In this document: in pieces, positions 36,790 through 44,673 of the stretch | Numbering within the stretch: position 1 is the stretch's first letter | Layout: every line of letters begins with the position of its first letter | NCBI GenBank assembly: GCA_029256185.1 | Contig: JAQSYI010000014.1 | Span: 62,001-126,000 of the forward strand | Length of the DNA stretch: 64,000 nt | DNA from: Paenibacillaceae bacterium | GTDB taxonomy: Bacteria; Bacillota; Bacilli; Paenibacillales; NBRC-103111 | Reading direction: 5' to 3' | Program-made: the position numbers and the translations under genes | The notes under the pieces: generated by a model | Told to the model about the DNA's origin: nothing | Seen by the model: the letters and a program-made list of their open reading frames with translations, nothing else | The model's database searches: none

Positions 36790-38329
36790 GCGGAGTCTGG
36801 ACGCCAATCTCCAACTATTGAAATCGCAGTTGGCCCAGAGCTCGGATATCTCCATCAGGGTGTTCGAGAACCCCTCCTCCCCTCCCGTCCGAATGGCGCT
36901 TATCTATGTCGAAGGATTAGTGGATAATACCCAAGTGGCCCAGGATGTGCTCCGCCCCTTATTGAAGCCCGGCTTCGGTTTGGACCCTGACAGAGAACAA
37001 GAAGATGCAGGGCCAAGCTCCGATGGAATGATCTCCCTGCTTGCAGACAAGGTTCTGACGGTAGTCTCCCTCCGAAAAGCGTCTACCGTAGAGAAGGTCT
37101 TCGAGCACCTGTTCAACGGCTATTCAGTCATCTTGGTGGAGGGATGCAACACTGCGATTGGAGCCGATACATCGGGTGGCGAGAAGCGCAATATCGAGGA
37201 GCCAACCACCCAGACCGTGATCAGAGGACCCAAGGAGAGCTTCAACGAAAGCCTGAAGACCAATCTGTCCCTGATCCGCCGCCGCATCAAATCGCCCAAG
37301 CTGGCTTCCACCGTTATGCAAATTGGGACCGTCACCCAAACGGATGTGGCTGTCGTTCATATAGAGGGTATCGCCCAGGACGGAATTGTGCAAGAGGTCA
37401 TGAAGCGCCTGGAAGCCATTGATACGGACTCCATTTTGGAAGGCGGGTATATCGAGGATTATATCCAGGACTCCACCTTCTCTCCTTTTCCCACCCTGCT
37501 CAATACAGAACGGCCGGACGCCTGCATCGCTGGCTTGCTGGAGGGTAAGGTGGCCATTGTGGTGGACGGCACGCCGTTTGTCCTGCTGGCTCCGGTAACC
37601 TTTCCCCGTTACTTCCAGTCCAGTGAGGATTATTACCAGCGGGCTGACATTGCCAGCTTTCTGCGGATTATCCGGTTCATGTCGTTCTTCTTGTCTCTGC
37701 TGCTGCCCGCTCTCTATATCTCCATCACTACCTTCCATCAGGAGATGCTGCCCACGCCGCTGTTGATCAGTTTGGCGTCCCAACGGGAGGGTGTGCCTTT
37801 TCCCGCTTTTATCGAGGCGATTATGATGGAGCTGACCTTCGAGGTATTGCGCGAAGCAGGGGTCAGAATGCCCCGGGCCATCGGCCCCGCCATATCCATT
37901 GTAGGAGCCCTGGTGCTGGGACAAGCGGCGGTGCAAGCGGGCCTGATCTCGGCAGCCATGGTCATCGTGGTTTCCTTTACAGCCATATCCAACTTTGTGG
38001 TCCCCTATATCAGCCTGTCTATCTCCGCACGGCTGATCCGGTTTGCCATGATGATTTTTGCCGGATGCTTCGGGCTGTTCGGGGTTATGTCCGGCCTGAT
38101 GATCCTGCTCATTCATCTGTCCGGTCTCCGGTCATTCGGCGTGCCTTATCTGGATCCGTTGTCACCCTTGCAACTGTCGGCTATGAAGGACGTGTTCATC
38201 CGCTTTCCCCGCTGGAGCATGTATTCCCGTCCCCGTTCTGTTGCCAATCCCGGCAATCTGAAACGGCAGAAGCGGGGGCAAGAACCCTTGCCTCCCGGCA
38301 AAAAGGGCACGGAGGGAGAACAATCATGA
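36719..38329 (+). CDS. Spore germinant receptor A subunit (GerA family)
   Basis: The start is ATG 36719 behind AGGGAGGGG; 536 residues. It has a soluble N-terminal domain (about 30-300) with the family blocks DISIRVFENPS and RRIKSPKL. Four or five membrane helices follow (FMSFFLSLLLPALYISITTF, then GPAISIVGALVLGQAAVQAG). PTPLLISLASQREGVPFPAF is diagnostic. The C-terminus is Lys/Arg-rich (LKRQKRGQEPLPPGKKG). The A subunit forms the receptor's ion-channel-like core and gates release of monovalent cations at germination. It overlaps the gene before it and shares ATGA with the gene after it. Confidence 0.95.
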   Translation: MARMEKKQNQAPPAPAGKSSQPLERSLDANLQLLKSQLAQSSDISIRVFENPSSPPVRMALIYVEGLVDNTQVAQDVLRPLLKPGFGLDPDREQEDAGPSSDGMISLLADKVLTVVSLRKASTVEKVFEHLFNGYSVILVEGCNTAIGADTSGGEKRNIEEPTTQTVIRGPKESFNESLKTNLSLIRRRIKSPKLASTVMQIGTVTQTDVAVVHIEGIAQDGIVQEVMKRLEAIDTDSILEGGYIEDYIQDSTFSPFPTLLNTERPDACIAGLLEGKVAIVVDGTPFVLLAPVTFPRYFQSSEDYYQRADIASFLRIIRFMSFFLSLLLPALYISITTFHQEMLPTPLLISLASQREGVPFPAFIEAIMMELTFEVLREAGVRMPRAIGPAISIVGALVLGQAAVQAGLISAAMVIVVSFTAISNFVVPYISLSISARLIRFAMMIFAGCFGLFGVMSGLMILLIHLSGLRSFGVPYLDPLSPLQLSAMKDVFIRFPRWSMYSRPRSVANPGNLKRQKRGQEPLPPGKKGTEGEQS

Positions 38330-39414
38330 AGGAAAAAATCTCCGGCATCCAAACCGTGGCCATTGTCTACAACACCATTGTGCCGACGGCCATTCTGGTC
38401 GTTCCCAATATCGTCATCTCCCACTCCCGCCAGGATGCCTGGATCTCCATTCTGGGTGCGCTGATTCTGGCTCTGGGATTCGCCGTGCTGACCGGTGCGA
38501 TTGTCCGCAATAATCCGGGAATGAGCTTCCCTGTCTGGATCAGCAAGCGTTTCGGGAAGATAGCCGGTCTGGTGGGAGGTCTGCTGCTCGCTCAGTATTA
38601 TATCTCGATATCGGCCGTGATCCTTCAAGAATTTATCAACATCCTGTCAGACCAGATTCTCTTGAAAACGCCTAACATCGTGCTGATGTCTCTGATCCTG
38701 ATCGTATCCGCCTACGCCGTCCACTCCGGAATAGAGGTTATCGCGCGGGTAAACGGCGTGGTCACTGTCATTACGATGCTTGCTTATTGCATCAGCTTCT
38801 TCCTGTTCGTCAACCTGATCGACTTTCATCTGCTCGCTCCTGTTATGAACAACAGCCTGTCGAAGATTTCCTTCGGCGGGTTGCTGCCCTTGGGATGGAT
38901 GTCGGAATCCGCCATCATCCTGGTGCTCATGCCGTACCTGAAGGACACGGCCAAGGCAGGCAAATATGCTGTATATGGAACCGTCCTGGCGGGACTTCAT
39001 CTGACGATAACGGTGGTGCTGTGCATTGCCGTATTCGGTCCCGATCTGCCCCAGCAATTCCGTTACCCCAGCTTCAGCATGATTGAGGTTATCCGGATCG
39101 GCGCAACCCTGGAACGCATCGATATTTTGTTCGTTTCCTTCTGGTTATGCACCATCTATGTGAAGATGTCCCTGTTTCTGTTCGGGGCTTACCATTGTCT
39201 GACGGAAACGCTGCAGATGAAGCCGTCTAAGCCGCTGCTGTTCGCCCTGTCCATGCTCGTCTTGCTGACAACGGTCACTTCCTTTCAGAGCGAAACCAGT
39301 TTTGATATGCAGAGCCAGCATGTAACTCCGTATGAGCTGCTCACCATCAATTTATTGCTGCCGGCGGTGATCTGGATAGGTTTGCAGTTGAAGAAGATTC
39401 CCAAGCTAAAATAA
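38326..39414 (+). CDS. Spore germinant receptor B subunit, second copy
   Basis: The start is ATG 38326, overlapping the A-subunit stop as ATGA, with GGAGGGAG upstream. The 362-residue protein has about ten membrane helices and the B-subunit look (ISGIQTVAIVYNTIVPTAIL, YAVHSGIEVIARVNGV, GGLLPLGWMSESAIILVLMP). It is a clear paralogue of the gene at 35614 but well diverged, so the operon encodes two B subunits for one A and one C. Two B proteins may widen the range of germinants recognised, as reported for other multi-B receptors (family knowledge; inference here). Confidence 0.92.
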   Translation: MKEKISGIQTVAIVYNTIVPTAILVVPNIVISHSRQDAWISILGALILALGFAVLTGAIVRNNPGMSFPVWISKRFGKIAGLVGGLLLAQYYISISAVILQEFINILSDQILLKTPNIVLMSLILIVSAYAVHSGIEVIARVNGVVTVITMLAYCISFFLFVNLIDFHLLAPVMNNSLSKISFGGLLPLGWMSESAIILVLMPYLKDTAKAGKYAVYGTVLAGLHLTITVVLCIAVFGPDLPQQFRYPSFSMIEVIRIGATLERIDILFVSFWLCTIYVKMSLFLFGAYHCLTETLQMKPSKPLLFALSMLVLLTTVTSFQSETSFDMQSQHVTPYELLTINLLLPAVIWIGLQLKKIPKLK

Positions 39415-39502
39415 ACCGCCCGACCGCGGCATTGCGCTTCGACGCTTGATCCGGCTGCTGTTTTCGGGGATCCGACCATATCCAACTAAAGGGGAGAGAG
39501 CC

Positions 39503-40714
39503 ATGCGCAGAACACTGTCATGCTTGTGGATTGCTTTAAGCCTGATTATGCTTGCGGGCTGCTGGGACCGCAATGAACTCAACGAACTGGCTATTACCTC
39601 GGCAACCGCCCTTGATGTGGACAAGGGGAAATGGATAATGAGCTACCAGGTGATTATTCCCTCCGCCATCTCCAAGGCCATCGGCGGTTCAGCGGGGCCG
39701 TCCGCCCAGGTTCCAGTAGTGGTGTATTCCACCAGCGGGTCCACCATTAAGGATGCCGTAGCCAACAGCTATCTGGAGGCGCCGCGGAAGCTCTATTTTG
39801 CCCATAACAGCATTATCGTTATCGGGGAAGCAGCAGCCAGGAAGGGCTTCGGGCAGCTGATCGATCTGTATCTGCGCAATCCGGATTCCCGGGAAACGGT
39901 CAGTGTGCTGGTTGCCTCGGGGGATGCGCGCTCCATCCTGGAGCAGCTGTTGAACATGGATATCATACCGGGGCAGGGGGTCCAGAAGATCATGGAGGAG
40001 GAATATCAGAATTTATCCTGGCTCCCCAACACGAAGATGTATGACATCACCATGCAGATGCTGGGTCCGTCCCGGTGCGGGCTGCTTCCCGAGATCATTA
40101 TATCCGGGGGCAAGGAGATTACCGGAGTGGACCAGCTGCAGAAGACCACTATGACCTCCAAGCTGCGGCTGGGCCGAGCCGGTATTATCAAGGACGAGAA
40201 GCTGATCGGATGGCTGAATCAGGAGGAACAACTGGGTGCGGCTTTTCTGAGCAATAATGTGAACCTCACCTCCATCCCCTTCACAAGCGACGGCGACCCC
40301 AATTCAGGTTATGACTCCAACTTTCAGCTTAGAAAATCCAACACCAGCATTGAGATAAAATGGGCGGACGGTAAATATGAGTTGACCGCAAAGATTAAAG
40401 CCAGGGGCCATCTGAATGAGACGAACGGCTCGCTCAACCTGATCAAGCCCGATGTGGTCAAGACCATGGAGAAGAGCATTGCCACTGAGATTGAGAAGGA
40501 TGCGAACAAGGCCTGGAACGCCATCCTGAAGGCGGATGCGGACGTGGTCGGCTTCTCCGACGTTATCATGAGGAAGTACCCGAAGCAATGGAAAGCCTTG
40601 CAGGAGGAGAACGAGTCGGTATTAAAAAAGATCAAGCTGACCGTCAAAGCAACCGCTACTCTGGACACAGTAGGCTTAAGCAACAAAAGCTTCAATAAAC
40701 TGAAGGAGGATTGA
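39503..40714 (+). CDS. Spore germinant receptor C subunit, Ger(x)C lipoprotein
   Basis: The start is ATG 39503 after AAGGGGAGAG; 403 residues. It has a lipoprotein signal with lipobox LAGC directly followed by WDRNELNELAI, the classic Ger(x)C start. Domain blocks include LYFAHNSIIVIGE and a C-terminal domain after about residue 255 (SIEIKWADGKYELTAKIKA). It anchors to the outer face of the spore inner membrane and completes the A-B-C receptor. The next small gene starts 4 bases after its stop. Confidence 0.95.
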   Translation: MRRTLSCLWIALSLIMLAGCWDRNELNELAITSATALDVDKGKWIMSYQVIIPSAISKAIGGSAGPSAQVPVVVYSTSGSTIKDAVANSYLEAPRKLYFAHNSIIVIGEAAARKGFGQLIDLYLRNPDSRETVSVLVASGDARSILEQLLNMDIIPGQGVQKIMEEEYQNLSWLPNTKMYDITMQMLGPSRCGLLPEIIISGGKEITGVDQLQKTTMTSKLRLGRAGIIKDEKLIGWLNQEEQLGAAFLSNNVNLTSIPFTSDGDPNSGYDSNFQLRKSNTSIEIKWADGKYELTAKIKARGHLNETNGSLNLIKPDVVKTMEKSIATEIEKDANKAWNAILKADADVVGFSDVIMRKYPKQWKALQEENESVLKKIKLTVKATATLDTVGLSNKSFNKLKED

Positions 40715-40718
40715 GGAG

Positions 40719-40970
40719 ATGATCGCTTTCCGCAGCGCCGCGGGCATTGCAATACTGCTGGGATTGTTCTCGTTCTTGGGCTTGCGTTCACTGAAGAAGT
40801 CCCCCCGCAAGGAGAAGCTGATCTACTTGTTTCTGCTGCTGTGGTGCGCTTATATCCCCGTGTCCGTTCTGTTCAACTGGGTTCCCCTGACGACCGCCTC
40901 GCTCCGGGTCGTGATGTATTCCCCTATAGGAACGTGGATGGAGAACGCGATATTCAAGCAATCGCCGTGA
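40719..40970 (+). CDS. Two-helix membrane protein; candidate germinant receptor D subunit
   Basis: The 83-residue protein starts at ATG 40719, only 4 bases after the C-subunit stop. AAGGAGG and GAGGAG sit inside the end of that gene, so it is translated with the operon. It has two membrane segments (AAGIAILLGLFSFLGL and LIYLFLLLWCAYIPVSVLF) joined by a basic loop KKSPRKEK. Small two-helix D proteins encoded in ger operons of Bacillus modulate receptor function. Position, length and topology fit, but sequence identity to them was not tested. Confidence 0.7.
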   Translation: MIAFRSAAGIAILLGLFSFLGLRSLKKSPRKEKLIYLFLLLWCAYIPVSVLFNWVPLTTASLRVVMYSPIGTWMENAIFKQSP

Positions 40971-41078
40971 TGCAGCTTGCGGGGCAGCCCTTTTTTAAGC
41001 TGCGGCAGCAAGATTGGCTGATCCATCCTTGCAGGATAGGGTTGCCTCCACTCTGCTGCGCAGTTTTTAAAATAGCTC

Positions 41079-41106
41079 TTGCTTTTCTTATAATTCCTAG
41101 TATAAT
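41079..41106 (+). promoter_or_regulatory. Sigma-A promoter of the 41147 gene
   Basis: TTGCTT (41079-41084), 16 bases, TATAAT (41101-41106), 41 bases before the ATG. A second TATAAT-like string overlaps the spacer. Confidence 0.7.
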
Positions 41107-41146
41107 ACTCGGTATAACATTCTTATTGGTGACGGAGCGTGTTGAC

Positions 41147-41482
41147 ATGTCCCTATACACAGAGCAGATTGCTGCCGAATGGATCAATGACCGCCTGGAT
41201 CTCTACAACCTTGCCGTTAGCCTAGGCGACCTTCCCTGGCAGCAGCAGATCCTCGCTTCCTTGCGGGACAAAGACGAATTAATCCGGCAGGAGATTGACC
41301 GTGTTGTCCGCCGCAGCCTGTGGGAGCGGTTCGATCAGATCAACAGCAGGCTGGTATCCATCTATCAGCAGATCAGAGGCATGAACAGCAGCGAAGAATC
41401 GCTTCAGCTGCGCGAGAAGGCATGGGAATTGAAGCAGGAGCGGGTGCTGGTGGGGAAGAAGCTGCGGAGGCAGGGGAAATAA
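41147..41482 (+). CDS. Hypothetical 111-residue helical protein
   Basis: The start is ATG 41147, with GGAG 9 bases upstream and a good promoter at 41079; the longer frame to 40841 overlaps the ger operon and is rejected. The product is highly charged and predicted all-helical (DKDELIRQEIDRVVRRSLWE, LREKAWELKQERVLVGKKL), with no membrane segment. No family is recognised. A hairpin with A/T run follows. Confidence 0.7.
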   Translation: MSLYTEQIAAEWINDRLDLYNLAVSLGDLPWQQQILASLRDKDELIRQEIDRVVRRSLWERFDQINSRLVSIYQQIRGMNSSEESLQLREKAWELKQERVLVGKKLRRQGK

Positions 41483-41518
41483 AAAAAGCATCGGTATGCA
41501 GTAGTCTGCTCAACCGAT
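41481..41518 (-). terminator. Terminator shared by 41147 and the Met-rich gene
   Basis: ATCGGT/ACCGAT with an inner GCAG/CTGC stem, and seven T residues when read on the minus strand. It lies between the convergent ends of the two genes. Confidence 0.6.
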
Positions 41519-41575
41519 ACCATATGATGTGAAACGCTGTTGCCGGAATGGTCCAGATTCCAGCCGATATGAGAA

Positions 41576-41794
41576 TTACATGGAAACTTGCTTCATATTG
41601 CGCATCATGTCCATCATCATGGTAGTCATTTCATCGCATTCCTGCATTTTGGCCATCATCATGTCCATATCCATGTCCATACAATCCTTGGCGTCCATGG
41701 TCTTCATTTCTTCCATCATCATCATCATGCACTTCATCTTGCACATCATTTCTTCCATACACATAGACATCATCATTTTCATCATATTTTCCAC
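41576..41794 (-). CDS. 72-residue protein, 46% methionine
   Basis: By my count 33 of 72 residues are methionine and 5 are cysteine (12, 18, 22, 38, 53). Most others are Glu, Asp and Lys. Runs include MCMEEMMCKMKC and MMMMMEEM. AAAGGAGGTGG lies 7 bases before the ATG, a sigma-A-type promoter lies at 41817-41845 and a terminator follows, so it is a complete transcription unit. There is no signal peptide or uninterrupted hydrophobic helix; the acidic/basic spacing suggests helices. No family is recognised. Thioether and thiol density would suit Cu(I)/Ag(I) binding or scavenging of oxidants (inference). The gene is a near-continuous series of ATG triplets and may vary in length by slippage. Confidence 0.75.
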   Translation of the reverse strand: MENMMKMMMSMCMEEMMCKMKCMMMMMEEMKTMDAKDCMDMDMDMMMAKMQECDEMTTMMMDMMRNMKQVSM

Positions 41795-41816
41795 CTCCTT
41801 TTTCTCCTACTCTTCA

Positions 41817-41845
41817 AAAATACTACAAATTGTTCCCTGTATCAA
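41817..41845 (-). promoter_or_regulatory. Promoter of the methionine-rich gene
   Basis: On the minus strand TTGATA (41845-41840), 17 bases, TATTTT (41822-41817), then the ribosome binding site and ATG 41794. It lies between the end of recQ and the Met-rich gene. Confidence 0.65.
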
Positions 41846-41946
41846 GAGTTTCTTTGGAACTGTTATAGAATCAGCCCCCGGGATTGCGTCTCGAGGGCTG
41901 TTTGCCATGGTGCAGTCTGCAATCCATTCCGCCAAAATCCGAAAAA

Positions 41947-43731
41947 TCAGCGGTGGGCAAATTGCCGCAGCTCCTGCAAGAACGCTTCTCCGTACTTGGC
42001 GTACTTGAGCTGCCCTACGCCCTTGACCGCCAGCATCTCCTGCTCGCTGCCGGGAAGACGGACGCACATATCGCGGAGGGTGGCGTCATGGAAGATGGTG
42101 AACGGAGGCACACGCTCCCGCTCGGCGAAGCTCTTGCGCAGCGCCCGCAGCCGTTCAAACAGCTCTTCGCTCCCGCTTTGTGCCAGGCCGTTCTCCGCTG
42201 CCCCGCTCTTGATGACAACGACCCGGTGAAATACCTGCTCGGCTCCCTCCAGCACCGCCTTGGCCCGCCCCGTCAGCGCCAGCACCGGATACTGGCTGTC
42301 GGTCAGCACCAGATAACCATCGGCTACCAGCACATTGATCAGTCCCGCTATATCCTTTTCCTTGGCCTGCTTCATGACCCCGTATGTAGGCAGCTTGTCG
42401 AAGCCGAATTGCTTGATCTTGGCATCGGCAGAGCCCCGCAGCACCTTGGCCGTCAGGGTGATGCCAAAACGCTGGCGCATCCGTGCCACGCAGGAGAAGA
42501 TCTTCTGCGCCTCCAGCGTAATATTGTGCAGCTCTCTGTCGTCCGTGCAGCTGCCGCAGCGGCCACAGGGCTCCGCAGACTGGTCTCCGAAGTATTGGAC
42601 GATGTAGCGCTGCAGGCAATCGGTCGTATGGCAATAATCGACCATATCATTCAGATTGCTGTATTCCTGCTTCTTGCGGGCAGGATCTGCCCCCTGCTCG
42701 ATCAGGAACTTCTGGGTCATAATATCCTGGGCTGCAAACAGCAGGATGCACTCCCCCGCATCCCCGTCCCGGCCGGCCCGCCCGGCCTCCTGATAGTACG
42801 ATTCGATATTCTTCGGCAGGTTGTAGTGAACCACATACCGCACATTGGATTTATCGATGCCCATGCCAAAAGCATTGGTGGCCACCATTACCTTGATCAC
42901 ATCGTACAAGAAGAGCTCCTGGTTCCTGGAGCGTTCCTCATCGCTTAGTCCGGCATGATAGCGGCCGGCCGATACGCCAAGGCGGGTCAGATAACGGTGC
43001 ACCTCCTCCACATCCTTGCGCGTGGAGGCGTAGATGATTCCCGAATCTTTGGGGCGGGAACGGAGGTATTGGGCCAGATAATCCTTCTTGTCCGCTCCCT
43101 TCACAACCGAGAAGCTCAGATTGTCCCGGGCATAACCGGTTGTTACTCTTACCGGACTCTGCAGACCCAGCTGCCTGACAATATCCTCCTTAACCACATC
43201 CGTTGCGGTTGCTGTGAAGGCCGCCAGAACCGGCCGGGGTGAGATCCATTCCAGCAGGCGGCCGATTGCCAGATAGCTGGGGCGGAAGTCATGCCCCCAC
43301 TGGGAGACGCAGTGGGCCTCATCCACAGCCACCAGAGGAATCTTCAGTTCCTGTACCAGCCGGCAGAAGCGCTCGGATTCCAGCCGCTCCGGAGCCACAT
43401 ATACCAGCTTGTAGGCTCCCGCGGCAATCCCTCTGAAGGTATCGTTCAATTCCTTGGCGGTCAAGCTGCTGTTGATCAGAGCGGCCGGTATTCCCACCTG
43501 ATTCAGGGCATCGGCCTGGTCCTTCATTAGCGAGATCAGCGGAGAAACAACCAGCGTCACCCCCTCCAGCATAGCGGCAGGCAACTGGTAGCACACTGAC
43601 TTGCCTGCTCCAGTAGGCATGACTCCAAGCGTATCCTTGCCTTCAAGGATGCTCTTGACCAGCTCTCCCTGGCCTTTCTTGAATGAATCGTATCCGAACA
43701 ACCGCTTCAATTCCCTTAACGCCTGATGCAT
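41947..43731 (-). CDS. recQ: ATP-dependent DNA helicase RecQ
   Basis: The start is taken as ATG 43731, 9 bases after GGGAG; an ATG three codons earlier abuts that site. The 594 residues contain Walker A MPTGAGKS, the DEAH box VDEAHCVSQWGHDFRPSY, the QxxGRAGRDG motif VI, the zinc-binding cysteines (CLQRYIVQYFG to CGRCGSC), a winged-helix RQC region and a C-terminal HRDC domain (LRALRKSFAERERVPPF). It unwinds recombination and stalled-fork intermediates 3' to 5'. This is the full-length HRDC-containing form. Confidence 0.96.
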   Translation of the reverse strand: MHQALRELKRLFGYDSFKKGQGELVKSILEGKDTLGVMPTGAGKSVCYQLPAAMLEGVTLVVSPLISLMKDQADALNQVGIPAALINSSLTAKELNDTFRGIAAGAYKLVYVAPERLESERFCRLVQELKIPLVAVDEAHCVSQWGHDFRPSYLAIGRLLEWISPRPVLAAFTATATDVVKEDIVRQLGLQSPVRVTTGYARDNLSFSVVKGADKKDYLAQYLRSRPKDSGIIYASTRKDVEEVHRYLTRLGVSAGRYHAGLSDEERSRNQELFLYDVIKVMVATNAFGMGIDKSNVRYVVHYNLPKNIESYYQEAGRAGRDGDAGECILLFAAQDIMTQKFLIEQGADPARKKQEYSNLNDMVDYCHTTDCLQRYIVQYFGDQSAEPCGRCGSCTDDRELHNITLEAQKIFSCVARMRQRFGITLTAKVLRGSADAKIKQFGFDKLPTYGVMKQAKEKDIAGLINVLVADGYLVLTDSQYPVLALTGRAKAVLEGAEQVFHRVVVIKSGAAENGLAQSGSEELFERLRALRKSFAERERVPPFTIFHDATLRDMCVRLPGSEQEMLAVKGVGQLKYAKYGEAFLQELRQFAHR

Positions 43732-43874
43732 TACCCTCATCTCCCATTCCTGTTCCCGTTTCCCAAGGCAGCATCATGCAGCCCTTTTCGGATATCTGTT
43801 GTCCCGCCTTTAGGCGCTGATCGACCATTTTCTTGCGAGCGAGTCGCATGGGGTATTTTTCCACGAATAACAAT

Positions 43875-43925
43875 CCCCCAAAAGTGACGAGATCCTTCGA
43901 AGCAAAATCCGGGTACTTTTGGGGG
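43875..43925. repeat. 51-bp hairpin repeat, relative of the 27871 units
   Basis: CCCCCAAAAGT (43875) pairs perfectly with ACTTTTGGGGG (to 43925). The inner sequence (CTTCGAAG, ATCCGGGTAC) aligns with the 27871 and 27939 units, and both are followed by a CCCCGA string. It lies in the 464-base gap 43732-44195. Confidence 0.8.
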
Positions 43926-43983
43926 AGCCCCCGAATGACAATGCCACGATCGGCATTTTCGTAAAAAATAGGCCCGATAAAAT

Positions 43984-44012
43984 TTGACTAAGTGGTGAAC
44001 GTTTATTATTAT
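43984..44012 (+). promoter_or_regulatory. Promoter upstream of the triple-hairpin leader
   Basis: TTGACT (43984-43989), 17 bases, TATTAT (44007-44012). Transcription from here would place the three 39-bp hairpin repeats in a 5' leader of about 180 bases before the 44196 gene. Confidence 0.65.
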
Positions 44013-44067
44013 TTTAAATAAATAAAACCAAGAACTGGACCATGCTTATCCGGGTAATTGTAAATCA

Positions 44068-44184
44068 ATGCTTACGATGCCAGCTTTGCTCCGCAAAGCT
44101 CAGCCTATGCTTACGATGCCAGCTTTGCTCCGCAAAGCTCTGCCTATGCTTACGATGCCAGCTTTGCTCCGCAAAGCTCTGAGG
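44068..44184 (+). repeat. Three 39-bp tandem repeats, each a hairpin, in a 5' leader
   Basis: Units at 44068-44106, 44107-44145 and 44146-44184 are nearly identical. Each contains AGCTTTGC-TCC-GCAAAGCT, a perfect 8-bp stem with 3-base loop. The third runs directly into the ribosome binding site of the gene at 44196. The length is a multiple of three and each unit has ATG, so a 13-residue repeat peptide could also be read. Confidence 0.9.
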
Positions 44185-44195
44185 AGGTCATTATC

Positions 44196-44435
44196 ATGGT
44201 GCGGATTGCCCTGTCCTTTGTCGCCAGCTTCCTGTTGTTTTATTTGGAGTCCTTGATTGTCATTAGATGGTCGGGATACGAAGCCGGCATCCACTTCGCT
44301 GATTACAGCTCCCTGTTCGTTGTGTTCGCTCTCAACTTCTTCCTTGCCTTCTCGATTCTGACCCATCTGACTCCTTGGTTTACAAGAATGAGCCATATCT
44401 CCACGGACGAAGACGAAAGCTCCACTTTACCCTGA
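44196..44435 (+). CDS. Small two-helix membrane protein
   Basis: The 79-residue protein has AGGAGGT before ATG 44196. There are two membrane segments (about 4-24, ALSFVASFLLFYLESLIVI, and 40-58, FVVFALNFFLAFSILTHL) and an acidic C-terminus (STDEDESSTLP). Family unknown. Its leader of three hairpins suggests post-transcriptional control. Confidence 0.65.
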   Translation: MVRIALSFVASFLLFYLESLIVIRWSGYEAGIHFADYSSLFVVFALNFFLAFSILTHLTPWFTRMSHISTDEDESSTLP

Positions 44436-44471
44436 TTGGACTGTACGTGCTCCTCCACCCTATGCTGATAC

Positions 44472-44569
44472 GCCGGCAAGCTTCCAGAACCAAGCCGACA
44501 AGCTCCCGGAGCCAAGCCGGTAAACTCCCAGAACCAAGCCGGTAAACTCCCAGAACCAAGCCGGTAAGG
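44472..44569. repeat. Tandem 22-bp repeat, four and a half copies
   Basis: Units like GCCGGTAAACTCCCAGAACC start at 44472, 44494, 44516, 44538 and 44560 (partial). The two middle copies are identical and the outer ones diverged. It lies downstream of the 44196 gene. Confidence 0.88.
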
Positions 44570-44608
44570 AATATGTACAGTTCCCACACTGTCATAAGCC
44601 CAATATCA

Positions 44609-44643
44609 AAACCTCTGCGCCTGTAAGAAGGGGTTTCTTTTTT
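44609..44643 (+). terminator. Weak intrinsic terminator
   Basis: AAACC (44609) pairs with GGTTT (44632-44636), with a partial inner TCT/AGA stem, followed by CTTTTTT. It would end transcripts from 44196. Confidence 0.45.
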
Positions 44644-44673
44644 GCATCCGTTATCCGGTCCGGATATCTGCCT

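Noticed and set aside
41588-42229. Histidine-rich frame opposite the methionine-rich gene
   Set aside because: His runs are the reverse reading of ATG triplets; the minus strand has the promoter, ribosome binding site and terminator, and this frame runs on into recQ antisense.
44068-44256. Frame encoding a 13-residue tandem peptide
   Set aside because: No ribosome binding site before the first ATG; it reads through the hairpin repeats and overlaps the start of the better supported 44196 gene. Kept only as a remark in the leader finding.
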